From an uncultured Porphyromonadaceae bacterium (GTDB lineage: Bacteria > Bacteroidota > Bacteroidia > Bacteroidales > UBA11471): 64,000 nucleotides of DNA. Positions 45,796 through 53,624 of the stretch are shown here, piece by piece. The stretch lies in contig URHG01000003.1 of the NCBI GenBank assembly GCA_900547555.1, forward strand, positions 59,715 to 123,714, written 5' to 3'. The position numbers and the translations under genes were made by a program. The notes beneath the pieces are model-generated. The model searched no databases, was not told the DNA's origin, and saw nothing but the letters and a program-made list of their open reading frames with translations. How positions within the stretch are numbered: position 1 is the first letter of the stretch; every line of letters starts with the position of its first letter.

Positions 45796-45814
45796 TTTGA
45801 ACGTTTCAAATATA
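45796..45814 (-). promoter_or_regulatory. Palindrome and -7 element at the GH28 start
   Basis: The perfect palindrome TTTGAACGTTTCAAA (TTTGAA-CGT-TTCAAA, 45796-45810) lies 9 bp before the GH28 ATG. It overlaps the minus-strand -7 element TATATTTG (45814-45807). Its position and symmetry fit an operator, but no regulator is encoded nearby. Confidence 0.45.
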
Positions 45815-45836
45815 TGCAAATATTTTAAGAGGCAAC

Positions 45837-45866
45837 TTCGATTTCGATCAATTATTACTATTTTTG
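45837..45866 (+). promoter_or_regulatory. Predicted promoter of the nitroreductase operon
   Basis: TTCG (45837-45840), 18 bp, TATTTTTG (45859-45866). The -7 element is exact, the -33 has one mismatch and spacing is 2 bp short of the best sites. Confidence 0.45.
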
Positions 45867-45921
45867 TAAAGTTGTTCCCGTATGTCGTTCATACCGGAAT
45901 AATTCCATAAACAATCATTAT

Positions 45922-46449
45922 ATGAAAGACTTTCACGAATTGCTACGATTGCGCCGAAGCACGCGCAAATTTACCGAACAGGAAATAGCTTCAGACGACG
46001 TAAAAAACATCATGGAAGCCGCACTCATGGCCCCTTCATCGAAACGATCGCTATCTTGGGAATTTGTTCTGGTCGAAGATGCGGAAAAACTCGAACGACT
46101 CTCGGTTTGTAAAGACAACGGTGCCAAACTGATAGCCGGTGCCAAACTTGCTGTCGTAGTCTTAGGCGACCCGATGAAAAGCGATGTATGGATAGAAGAC
46201 GCTTCCATTGCCTCCACACTCATACAACTGCAAGCCGAAGAATTGGGATTGGGCAGCTGTTGGGTACAGGTACGCGGCCGTTATGGTGAAAACGGCGAAT
46301 CGGCCGAAGATTTCGTACGGGAATTATTGAATATCCCCCTGCCCATGCAAGTACTGGCCATCATTGCCTTAGGCCACAAAGCCGAAACAAAAACACCTTT
46401 CGATCCCGAGAAAGCAGCTTGGGAAAAAGTTCATATCGGCCAATGGTAA
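45922..46449 (+). CDS. Nitroreductase family protein
   Basis: A 175-aa FMN-dependent oxidoreductase. Features: LRLRRSTRKFTEQEI at the N-terminus, the SSKRSLSWEFV flavin-binding stretch, and GSCWVQVRGR. Likely an NAD(P)H-linked reductase of quinones or nitro compounds; substrate unknown. First gene of a four-gene unit with DUF2520, kdsC and maf; the next start lies inside its last codons. Confidence 0.9.
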   Translation: MKDFHELLRLRRSTRKFTEQEIASDDVKNIMEAALMAPSSKRSLSWEFVLVEDAEKLERLSVCKDNGAKLIAGAKLAVVVLGDPMKSDVWIEDASIASTLIQLQAEELGLGSCWVQVRGRYGENGESAEDFVRELLNIPLPMQVLAIIALGHKAETKTPFDPEKAAWEKVHIGQW

Positions 46450-47255
46450 ACGAGCAAAAACAACGTATCGTTTTTATCGGAGCCGGCAATTTGGCGACCC
46501 ATCTGGCTACGGCCTTGCAACAAGCGGGATACGACATCACACAAGTTTACAGCCGCACCGAAGATTCGGCTCAACGACTTGCCGGAAAATTGAAGTGCGG
46601 CATGACCAACCGCATGGAGGAATTGTGCAACGACGCCGACATATACATATTCTCGGTGAGCGACTCGGCCCTCGAAGAGCTCATAGATAAAGCCCCGAGA
46701 CGAGAAGAGGCTCTTTACCTGCACACGGCCGGCAGCATACCAATGTCGGTATTTTCGGGGAAATGCCAACGGTACGGCGTTCTCTATCCGTTGCAGACAT
46801 TTAGCAAAAACATAGAAGTTCGATTTGATGAAATACCGGTTTTCATCGAAGGCGCATCACCCGAGATAACTGCTACATTGCAAAAAATCGGGAAAGAGAT
46901 ATCGGGACAAGTTCTCGAAGCGACTTCGGAACAACGCAGGCACCTGCATCTGGCCGCCGTATTTGCCTGCAACTTTACCAATCATCTCTACGCCATCGCC
47001 GCCGAACTACTCGAAAAACAACGGTTGCCCTTTGACGCTCTCCGACCGCTCATACGCGAAACAGCGGCAAAAATAGAATCTCTTGCTCCCATCGATGCAC
47101 AAACAGGCCCGGCCATACGATACGACCTCAACGTCATGCAAAAACATATCGACCTTCTCGACGATAACGACGAAAAAGAAATATATCGGCTGTTAAGCAG
47201 GCATATACATGCTTTTGCCGACACACCACCTACACAATCTACCACTCATGAGTAA
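46443..47255 (+). CDS. DUF2520 Rossmann-fold oxidoreductase-like protein
   Basis: A 270-aa protein. The ATG at 46443 (MVNEQKQRIVFIGAGNLATH) overlaps the nitroreductase stop by 7 nt. An NAD(P)-binding Rossmann fold (RIVFIGAGNLATHLATAL) is followed by a C-terminal all-helical domain with EQRRHLHLAAVFACNFTNHL. Related in form to 6-phosphogluconate dehydrogenase-like and F420-dependent oxidoreductases. Substrate not known. Its stop overlaps the kdsC start. Confidence 0.85.
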   Translation: MVNEQKQRIVFIGAGNLATHLATALQQAGYDITQVYSRTEDSAQRLAGKLKCGMTNRMEELCNDADIYIFSVSDSALEELIDKAPRREEALYLHTAGSIPMSVFSGKCQRYGVLYPLQTFSKNIEVRFDEIPVFIEGASPEITATLQKIGKEISGQVLEATSEQRRHLHLAAVFACNFTNHLYAIAAELLEKQRLPFDALRPLIRETAAKIESLAPIDAQTGPAIRYDLNVMQKHIDLLDDNDEKEIYRLLSRHIHAFADTPPTQSTTHE

Positions 47256-47769
47256 AATAGATTACGATCTCACCCGTATAAAAGGATTTGCTTTCGACGT
47301 CGATGGAGTCCTGTCGGCAGAAACCATACACTTGCACCCCAACGGAGAACCCTGCCGCACGGTAAACATCAAAGACGGGTACGCCATACAACTTGCCGTA
47401 CGCAAAGGTTTTGAAATCGCCATCATTACCGGCGGCCGTACCGAATCGGTTCGTAAACGATTTGAAGGTCTCGGGGTACAGCACATCTTTATGGGTGCAA
47501 GCATTAAAACCCAATCGTTTGAACAGTGGACGCAAGAAACCGGATTGAAACGGGAGGAAATTCTATACATGGGCGACGACATTCCCGACTATGAGGTCAT
47601 GCAATCGGTCGGTCTCCCCTGCTGCCCGGCCGACGCCGTACCCGAAATAAAATCGGTCGCCACTTACATCTCTCCCCGTAAGGGAGGTTACGGTTGCGGT
47701 CGCGATGTGATAGAACAAGTCATGAAAGCGCAGGGAAAATGGTTCGGTGAAGAAGCCTTCGGCTGGTAA
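47248..47769 (+). CDS. kdsC: 3-deoxy-D-manno-octulosonate 8-phosphate phosphatase
   Basis: A 173-aa C0-type HAD phosphatase, cap-less. Motif I FAFDVDGVLS, IITGGRTESVRKR, and the C-terminal MGDDIPDYEVMQSVGLP, with the KdsC-like tail YGCGRDVIEQVMKAQG. Removes phosphate from KDO-8-P for lipopolysaccharide or capsule. The ATG at 47248 overlaps the previous stop (ATGAGTAA). No kdsA is nearby. Confidence 0.92.
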   Translation: MSKIDYDLTRIKGFAFDVDGVLSAETIHLHPNGEPCRTVNIKDGYAIQLAVRKGFEIAIITGGRTESVRKRFEGLGVQHIFMGASIKTQSFEQWTQETGLKREEILYMGDDIPDYEVMQSVGLPCCPADAVPEIKSVATYISPRKGGYGCGRDVIEQVMKAQGKWFGEEAFGW

Positions 47770-47781
47770 AAACTTACAGAC

Positions 47782-48360
47782 ATGGATTTTTTGAAAAACT
47801 ACGACATCGTATTGGCTAGTAATTCTCCCCGTCGGAAAGAGTTGTTGGCGGGACTGGATATTTCTTATCGGGTAAGCGTGCTTCCCGATATAGACGAGAG
47901 TTACCCCGAAACTCTGCAAGGAGAGGAAATTCCGCTCTATATTGCCAAGAAAAAGGCCGAGGCATATAAAAAACTATTGACCGACCGTACCCTACTCATC
48001 ACAGCCGACACTATCGTATGGCTCGACGGTCGCGTGTATGGAAAGCCTCTCGACAAAACCGACGCACGAGCCATGCTACATGCCCTCTCGGGAAAAACGC
48101 ATACGGTGATAACCGGCGTCAGTATCACGACCTCAGACAAAGAGGTCTCTTTTGCGACATCCACCGAAGTATCGTTTGCATCACTCACTGAGGAAGAAAT
48201 CGATTATTACGTCGAAAAATACTCCCCGCTCGATAAGGCCGGGGCTTACGGCATACAAGAATGGATAGGGTATGTAGGGGTTACCGGCATACGTGGCTCG
48301 TACTACAATGTCATGGGGCTACCCATACAAAGGCTTTATCAGGAATTGAAAAAATTCTGA
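47782..48360 (+). CDS. maf: Maf family nucleotide pyrophosphatase
   Basis: A 192-aa Maf protein. Motifs: VLASNSPRRKELLAGL, PDIDESYPETLQGEEIPLYI, TADTIVW, GKPLDK and DKAGAYGIQEWIG. These hydrolyse dTTP, UTP or modified nucleotides to monophosphates as a housekeeping function. Last gene of the nitroreductase unit; the next gene converges from minus. Confidence 0.95.
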   Translation: MDFLKNYDIVLASNSPRRKELLAGLDISYRVSVLPDIDESYPETLQGEEIPLYIAKKKAEAYKKLLTDRTLLITADTIVWLDGRVYGKPLDKTDARAMLHALSGKTHTVITGVSITTSDKEVSFATSTEVSFASLTEEEIDYYVEKYSPLDKAGAYGIQEWIGYVGVTGIRGSYYNVMGLPIQRLYQELKKF

Positions 48361-48378
48361 CGGAACGATTTCCTCCTG

Positions 48379-49560
48379 CTATACAGAATATATCTCGACA
48401 GAGGCCCGATAATGAGTATCGGGCAGAATCGGATTCAGAGTCAGATAACCGCTCTCTATTTTTTGCCGGCCGATATGAAGGGGATTTTCAAATTGCCGAC
48501 GAAGATGATCGGCCATAAGCAGCCCGGCATCGGGAAAATACTCCACGCGATAAACGCCTTTACTTCCCTCCGCCACGTAACGGTCATAAAAGATACGAGA
48601 TACCATACCCATATTCATACGCAGGTTTATCTCCACGCACGGGTGCAAAGCAAATGTTCCGGAGCGACGGTATATCATCATATCGACACCGAAATATCCC
48701 TGATATAACGGAGCTATATACCGGGTAAAAAAGCGCTCGAAACTCTCACGTACCCGATATAAATCATCGGTAGGAAGATGATAGGAAGAGACACGTTTTT
48801 CGATTTCGGCATCGGATAACAAATAATTTCCTTTATACGCTCCGCGCTCGTCGGTCGAAAACCATGAGTAGCCCGAAAAAACGGCCCGATTACCATCAGA
48901 AAAGAATTCCATCGCCATATCGGCCTCTTTCTCGAAATAAGGTTCACAAACGACCTCACCCTGACGACGGAGTACCCCTTGTACCCATCGGCCTATCGCC
49001 AAATCATACGTTCCATAAGTCCGGCACAAACCTTTCCCGCTGCCCGACCACGGCGCTTTGAGCATAGCCCGACGGCGCGTTGCAACAAAATCATGCACCT
49101 GTTCCTCATCACGAAACGAAACGGGAATTTCGTAGGGAACATCTACTCTTTCACTTTTCAAAAAGGTAAGGACTTCTCGGGTACGTATGCGATGCGCCCA
49201 CCCTCGTTGTCGATCCAGCAATTCTGTACTAGGAAGTAATTCGGCATCAGCACCATGTCGGAGAAAACGGTGGACAATTTCGGGACTCCACCCCCACGGC
49301 CGGTAGGCCGAAACATCATCGGGCAACGAGGTAATGGAACAAACACGACATTTTTTCCCCAACGACTCCAAAACAGGCATCAACGAATCGCCATAATCGA
49401 GAGACGGCAAACAGACAATATCTTCTTCCGGGGCATACCATAGCGGCAAAGTGGATAAATCCCGAGCTATCATCCGTGCCAACGGTGGCGGCGTATAATT
49501 TTTTCCGCCATTGGCCAACGCCAAATCATTCTCGGGATTGAAAAGATAGAGAACCGACAT
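48379..49560 (-). CDS. ATP-grasp-like protein of unknown function
   Basis: A 393-aa cytosolic protein, conserved in type but not named. The start MSVLYLFNPENDLALANGG at 49560 shares its A with the TGA of the previous gene. Traits of an ATP-grasp fold: MLKAPWSGSGKGLCRTYG, a Gly-rich loop with preceding Lys; YFGVDMMIYRR and HPCVEINLRMNMG, a likely Mg-binding E-x-N. Length and motifs would fit a carboxylate-amine ligase of unknown substrate. Overlap with the upstream duplicated protein suggests functional coupling. Confidence 0.65.
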   Translation of the reverse strand: MSVLYLFNPENDLALANGGKNYTPPPLARMIARDLSTLPLWYAPEEDIVCLPSLDYGDSLMPVLESLGKKCRVCSITSLPDDVSAYRPWGWSPEIVHRFLRHGADAELLPSTELLDRQRGWAHRIRTREVLTFLKSERVDVPYEIPVSFRDEEQVHDFVATRRRAMLKAPWSGSGKGLCRTYGTYDLAIGRWVQGVLRRQGEVVCEPYFEKEADMAMEFFSDGNRAVFSGYSWFSTDERGAYKGNYLLSDAEIEKRVSSYHLPTDDLYRVRESFERFFTRYIAPLYQGYFGVDMMIYRRSGTFALHPCVEINLRMNMGMVSRIFYDRYVAEGSKGVYRVEYFPDAGLLMADHLRRQFENPLHIGRQKIESGYLTLNPILPDTHYRASVEIYSV

Positions 49561-50381
49561 CAACCAAGAGAAAAAATAACATGCCAAAAAGAGAGGGGTA
49601 AGGCGATATTGGGAACATCTACGGCATCGCAAAACAACGGAGCTATATCCCTATCGGTAAAACCGGCAATTCCGCAACCGATACGCGTTACCAAAAAGCG
49701 ATACTCGGTATGAGTACAGGCAAAAGAGATAAATTCATCGACATACGGTTTGATCATCTCCACACTCGCCCGCATGGTAGGTATGGCATACGTCTTCCCT
49801 GTAAGTCCGCGACCTATGCCCCATTCGGCCCCAAATCTTTTATTTGCGATAAATGCAGCTCCTCCGTAATGTTTCCCCGACAAATTACTGCCGAAAACAA
49901 AAATTTCATTCTCTTCCAACATCTCTATATGGTCGGCAGCAATACGATCCGGCGGTATATGCGGCACATAAAAACCCTTACGTTGCAAAACTTCCCAAAA
50001 CGAAACCGGTAAAGTAACATGCTCCATTCCGATAGCCGCAGCAAACAACGGAGCCATATCTTCATCGGTAAAACCGACAATACCGCAACCGATACGGGTT
50101 ACTAAAAAACGGTACTCGGTATGGGTGCGTGCAAAAGACAAAAACGACTCGATATGCGGCTTTACCATGTCTATACCCGCCCGTACCACAGGAATGGCAT
50201 AAGTCGACCCTTTCAGACCCTCGGAAACACCTCCCGCTCCGAATTTATCATAGGCAACTCGGGCTGCATCTCCGAAATGGACACCCATAAGACTGGAACC
50301 GAACACGAATATTTCTTTTTCTCCGAGCTGTTCTATTTTCTCGGGTGTTACGCGACTTGCAGGAATTGTATTTATCGACAT
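49560..50381 (-). CDS. Tandem-duplicated phage-like (A1S_2505-type) protein
   Basis: A 273-aa protein made of two similar ~120-residue halves. Half one (about 17-135) has EIFVFGSSLMGVHFGDAAR and THTEYRFLVTRIGCGIVGFT; half two (about 150-273) has EIFVFGSNLSGKHYGGAA and THTEYRFLVTRIGCGIAGFT. The FVFGSN...G...A A motif is known from a family first seen in phages and Acinetobacter (A1S_2505), with no established activity. The duplication is unusual. The TGA stop shares a base with the ATG of the ATP-grasp gene. Confidence 0.7.
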   Translation of the reverse strand: MSINTIPASRVTPEKIEQLGEKEIFVFGSSLMGVHFGDAARVAYDKFGAGGVSEGLKGSTYAIPVVRAGIDMVKPHIESFLSFARTHTEYRFLVTRIGCGIVGFTDEDMAPLFAAAIGMEHVTLPVSFWEVLQRKGFYVPHIPPDRIAADHIEMLEENEIFVFGSNLSGKHYGGAAFIANKRFGAEWGIGRGLTGKTYAIPTMRASVEMIKPYVDEFISFACTHTEYRFLVTRIGCGIAGFTDRDIAPLFCDAVDVPNIALPLSFWHVIFSLG

Positions 50382-50434
50382 AGTTTTTCAAGAAAAAGAA
50401 AGCGAGTGAAACACCCGCCTTCTTCATGTAACTT

Positions 50435-51574
50435 TCATACATTACCACTGGCCGGAATAACCAACAAAGGCGTATCGGAATGGAATATCATCTTATGCGC
50501 CAATCCCGGATTGAAAAGCCGGGCAAAAACATTACGCCGTCGTGTGGTCATGGCCAAAAGATCGACTTTCTCTTTTTCAACGAAAGATTCGAGTTCGTCG
50601 AGCAAATCGTCTTCTTTCTTTATCAAAGAACAAGAGACCTCATAACCCGCATAATGTTTTTCGAGATAATCTTTCATTCCGGACAACCGGACATCGTCCC
50701 ACACATCTTTCTGCGACTGGATATGTACGAAATGCACACTAAAACGAAACGCGGCAAAAAGACGCATGAAAGTATCTACCGCCAACAAATCTTGCTGGTC
50801 GAAATTGGTGAAAAAGGCAATGCTTTTTACATTTTCAAATCCCACGAACGGTACATTTTCGGGAATTGCCAAAACCGGTACGCAAGCCGATTCGAAGACT
50901 TCGGCCGTAACGCTTCCTATCAGATCGCTCTCCTTACGACCTTTTCCCCGAGTACCCATAACGATAAGCAACGGTCGATTGACCTTGGCATACCGGTAAA
51001 TTTCGTCTTCGGGAATACCGTCTTTCCATACCGGCTCTACCTCTACATCGGGTAGACGTCCCAACTTCACCTCTTTATTAAGGGCTTCGAGCAATTTCTT
51101 CATATCCTGCTCGGCCTGACGACGTATCTCCTTATACATTTCCATATCGTTGTCGTTGACAGCTTCGATAGAAAATACACTCGTCGCCGAGAGCATGCTC
51201 ATAAAATCGGGGATCAGATAGGTATGCAGCAAAACGACTTTTGCTTTAAGCGAACCGGCCACCGTAAACGCCGTACGGCAGGCCTTTATAGAATAATCGG
51301 AGAAATCGACGGGAACCAATATTTGATTCTCCCGATTCTCCGATGTCTTGTTCTGCAACAAATCTTCAAAAATAGGACTGTTCTCAAGAATTTTAAGGGC
51401 ACGCGGCAGATCATTTTCCCGAATACGAATCCGTACCCCTGATGATACAACCGGCTGAATCAGATTGACATTCTGTATAGCGACAGGAATACCCTCGTTT
51501 TCCAATATACCTTTGATGATCTGAGCCTTCTCGTAGGTATATATCGCAACTGTTATTAATCTGTCTTCACTCAT
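50435..51574 (-). CDS. DUF2007-Usp-Usp universal stress protein
   Basis: A 379-aa protein. The N-terminal ~75 residues form a DUF2007 (putative signal-transducing) domain (VAIYTYEKAQIIKGILENEG). Two universal-stress domains follow: the first QILVPVDFSDYSIKACRTAF with the ATP loop VMGTRGKGRKESDLIGSVT, the second FVGFENVKSIAFFTNF ending in LLAMTTRRR and LLVIPAS. Only the first carries an evident G-2x-G-9x-G-type loop. Likely cytosolic and stress- or starvation-responsive. Confidence 0.85.
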   Translation of the reverse strand: MSEDRLITVAIYTYEKAQIIKGILENEGIPVAIQNVNLIQPVVSSGVRIRIRENDLPRALKILENSPIFEDLLQNKTSENRENQILVPVDFSDYSIKACRTAFTVAGSLKAKVVLLHTYLIPDFMSMLSATSVFSIEAVNDNDMEMYKEIRRQAEQDMKKLLEALNKEVKLGRLPDVEVEPVWKDGIPEDEIYRYAKVNRPLLIVMGTRGKGRKESDLIGSVTAEVFESACVPVLAIPENVPFVGFENVKSIAFFTNFDQQDLLAVDTFMRLFAAFRFSVHFVHIQSQKDVWDDVRLSGMKDYLEKHYAGYEVSCSLIKKEDDLLDELESFVEKEKVDLLAMTTRRRNVFARLFNPGLAHKMIFHSDTPLLVIPASGNV

Positions 51575-51676
51575 AATTGTAAGGATTTTAATATTAAACC
51601 TTTACCCGCACAAACAGAAACAAACAGGGGTGTATTTCTGTTCAAAAATGGAATACGGAGACGACTCCGCCGAAAT

Positions 51677-51931
51677 TTACGCGTTCTCTTCTTCCAGAAT
51701 CTTCATGGCCATATCGTAGATGGTCGTATTATCGAGAACTACGATACCTCCGTCGGGCCCGGGTTCGATATGCAGGCCGCAATTCTTACCGAACTCATAG
51801 TTATTACCGCCGAAATAATTACGTACGGTCTGAACGGTTACATTCAATTCATCGGCTATTCTATGAATGGAGCCGTCGGGTAAACTATCTTTGATGCGAC
51901 GAAGTTCATTAAAAGTGATTGTCTTTGTCAT
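51677..51931 (-). CDS. Small helix-turn-helix DNA-binding protein
   Basis: An 84-aa protein, ATG at 51931 (MTKTITFNELRRIKDSLPDG). A HTH is likely in SIHRIADELNVTVQTVRNYF. The C-terminal half (LHIEPGPDGGIVVLDNTTIY) is acidic and short. Similar small proteins occur across Bacteroidales, but no target is known. It stands alone between the Usp and PAP2 genes. Confidence 0.7.
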   Translation of the reverse strand: MTKTITFNELRRIKDSLPDGSIHRIADELNVTVQTVRNYFGGNNYEFGKNCGLHIEPGPDGGIVVLDNTTIYDMAMKILEEENA

Positions 51932-52113
51932 GACTATAAAATTTAAGGGGTTAAACTCTTTTTGATTGTTTCCGGCAATAAATATAATTTTAATATTCGG
52001 AAAAAGCAAATAAATCGAAGTTTTTTTACACCTAAATCAGCAATCGGTTCTATAAGTATTTATCTTATATATGATTAAGAAAATCATGTACAAACAGTAC
52101 ACTCCCAAAAAGA

Positions 52114-52794
52114 TCAATGAAACGAGAAATTCAATATCGGCGCCATAAATAGAATGAAAAGGAACGTTAAATACACGACCGCCGTTATTATCCCTACAAA
52201 ACGACACCCGGAGTAGGGAGACGGTACATCACCAAAGAAAAAGGGACGTATTTTCTTATACAAGAAAAAACCACCCCACCCCATAAGAGTGCCCCATAAC
52301 AGTCCGGCCAAAATATCTCCGGGATAGTGAACTCCCAAATACATGCGGGAATAACAGGTGAGTAAAGCCCACAAAACAGCTGTTAACGTATAAAACCTAT
52401 TACGGAAAATCAACGCCGTGTACACGACTATGCCGGCAGCATTGGCCGCATGGCTCGAAAAGAAACCGAACATTCCTCCCCGATAACCGTTCACGATCGT
52501 TACCATTGAAGAAAAATCGGGATCGCGAGCCGGACGGTAACGTTCAAAAAAAGGTTTGCATACCGACGACGAAAACTGGTCGCACAAAAGGACTACCAAC
52601 CCCGCCACCAAAACAAACCATACTCCCTCTCGCCACCCGCCACCGCGGAAAGCCACATATATCATAGAAAGGACGAGCGGAATCCATACCAACTTCCCGG
52701 TATAAATCCACATCACCTGATCCCAATACAACGTATGTCCCTGATTGAAAAACAATAACAGAGAACGATCCAATTCCAGTAACATATCGAGCAT
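52114..52794 (-). CDS. PAP2 family membrane phosphatase
   Basis: A 226-aa integral membrane phosphatase with about five helices. The three motifs are intact: KPFFERYRPARDP (KxxxxxxRP), SSHAANA (PSGH-like with His) and SRMYLGVHYPGD (SRxxxxxHxxxD). It may dephosphorylate undecaprenyl pyrophosphate, phosphatidate or lipid A. The longer frame begins at 52803, inside the -7 element (52808-52801), so ATG 52794 (MLDMLLELDRSL) or 52785 is preferred. That makes its message almost leaderless. Confidence 0.85.
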   Translation of the reverse strand: MLDMLLELDRSLLLFFNQGHTLYWDQVMWIYTGKLVWIPLVLSMIYVAFRGGGWREGVWFVLVAGLVVLLCDQFSSSVCKPFFERYRPARDPDFSSMVTIVNGYRGGMFGFFSSHAANAAGIVVYTALIFRNRFYTLTAVLWALLTCYSRMYLGVHYPGDILAGLLWGTLMGWGGFFLYKKIRPFFFGDVPSPYSGCRFVGIITAVVYLTFLFILFMAPILNFSFH

Positions 52795-52800
52795 AATGGA

Positions 52801-52832
52801 CAAAGATAACCCTTTTGCCCGTTATGGACAAA
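52801..52832 (-). promoter_or_regulatory. Consensus Bacteroidetes promoter overlapping the PAP2 start
   Basis: TTTG (52832-52829), 20 bp, TATCTTTG (52808-52801). Both elements match exactly. Transcription should begin near 52793-52797, next to the ATG at 52794. Confidence 0.75.
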
Positions 52833-52850
52833 ATATGTCCTGACTTTATA

Positions 52851-53612
52851 TTATATCACTTCCAACTTATCGGTAGGTATCCACCCGCGATTTCCATCTT
52901 CAAGGCGTATTTCGCTCCACTCTCCCACCCGGTCCATAAGAAACACTTTCGTACCCTCATGTAAAACAAAAAGGTCGGTACCGCTCTCCGACGGAGAACT
53001 TTTCACCGTAATGGTGGGAGCAAAAATTATCGCCGAATCGCGATGAATAATCCGCTCCTTCTGCTCCGAAGCAAAATGATTGGCACCTATCGCAACAAGC
53101 ACAGCCAACAAGCCAGCAAAAAATCCGACTTTACGCAAAACGACCTTATCGACAAAAAAGTACAGAACGACACCTGCAAGAAATAACAGGAAGGCAACGA
53201 CAGCAATCACGGCCCAAACATTCGAAGAAAAAAGATGGCGTACCGCCGTTGACCATTGTACAAGAAAAAAAGTACCCAACGGCTCTATTTTATCCGCGAT
53301 GCGGGCTTGCGCCATTTCGAGATTGAAGCGAGTATCGGCGTTGTCAGAATCGAGTAACAAAGAACGCTCGTAATTCAGAATGGCATTGGGATAAAGCCCG
53401 CATTTGTAATAAGCGTTTCCCAGATTATAGAAATAGGCGGCAGAAGTCCCGTCCTGCTCACCCGACTGTTCATACAGCTCGACTGCTTTGGAATAGTCGC
53501 CTTTCTGGTACGCTTCGCCGGCCTGCTCTGCCAAAGATTGTGCATTGACCCGAGACACAGACCATGCCGAGCACAAAAGTATCGTTAAAATATATATTTT
53601 CCGAAGAGACAT
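52851..53612 (-). CDS. batE: Aerotolerance protein BatE (TPR plus SH3)
   Basis: A 253-aa membrane protein; last gene of the moxR-bat operon. After a signal-like segment (IYILTILLCSAW) it has TPR repeats (GEAYQKGDYSKAVELYEQSG, YNLGNAYYKCGLYPNAILNY), two hydrophobic helices (about 125-185) and a C-terminal SH3-like domain (GTKVFLMDRVGEWSEIRLED). In Bacteroides fragilis the bat operon is associated with oxygen tolerance; the biochemical role is unknown. Confidence 0.9.
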   Translation of the reverse strand: MSLRKIYILTILLCSAWSVSRVNAQSLAEQAGEAYQKGDYSKAVELYEQSGEQDGTSAAYFYNLGNAYYKCGLYPNAILNYERSLLLDSDNADTRFNLEMAQARIADKIEPLGTFFLVQWSTAVRHLFSSNVWAVIAVVAFLLFLAGVVLYFFVDKVVLRKVGFFAGLLAVLVAIGANHFASEQKERIIHRDSAIIFAPTITVKSSPSESGTDLFVLHEGTKVFLMDRVGEWSEIRLEDGNRGWIPTDKLEVI

Positions 53613-53624
53613 GGTTTCACTTTT

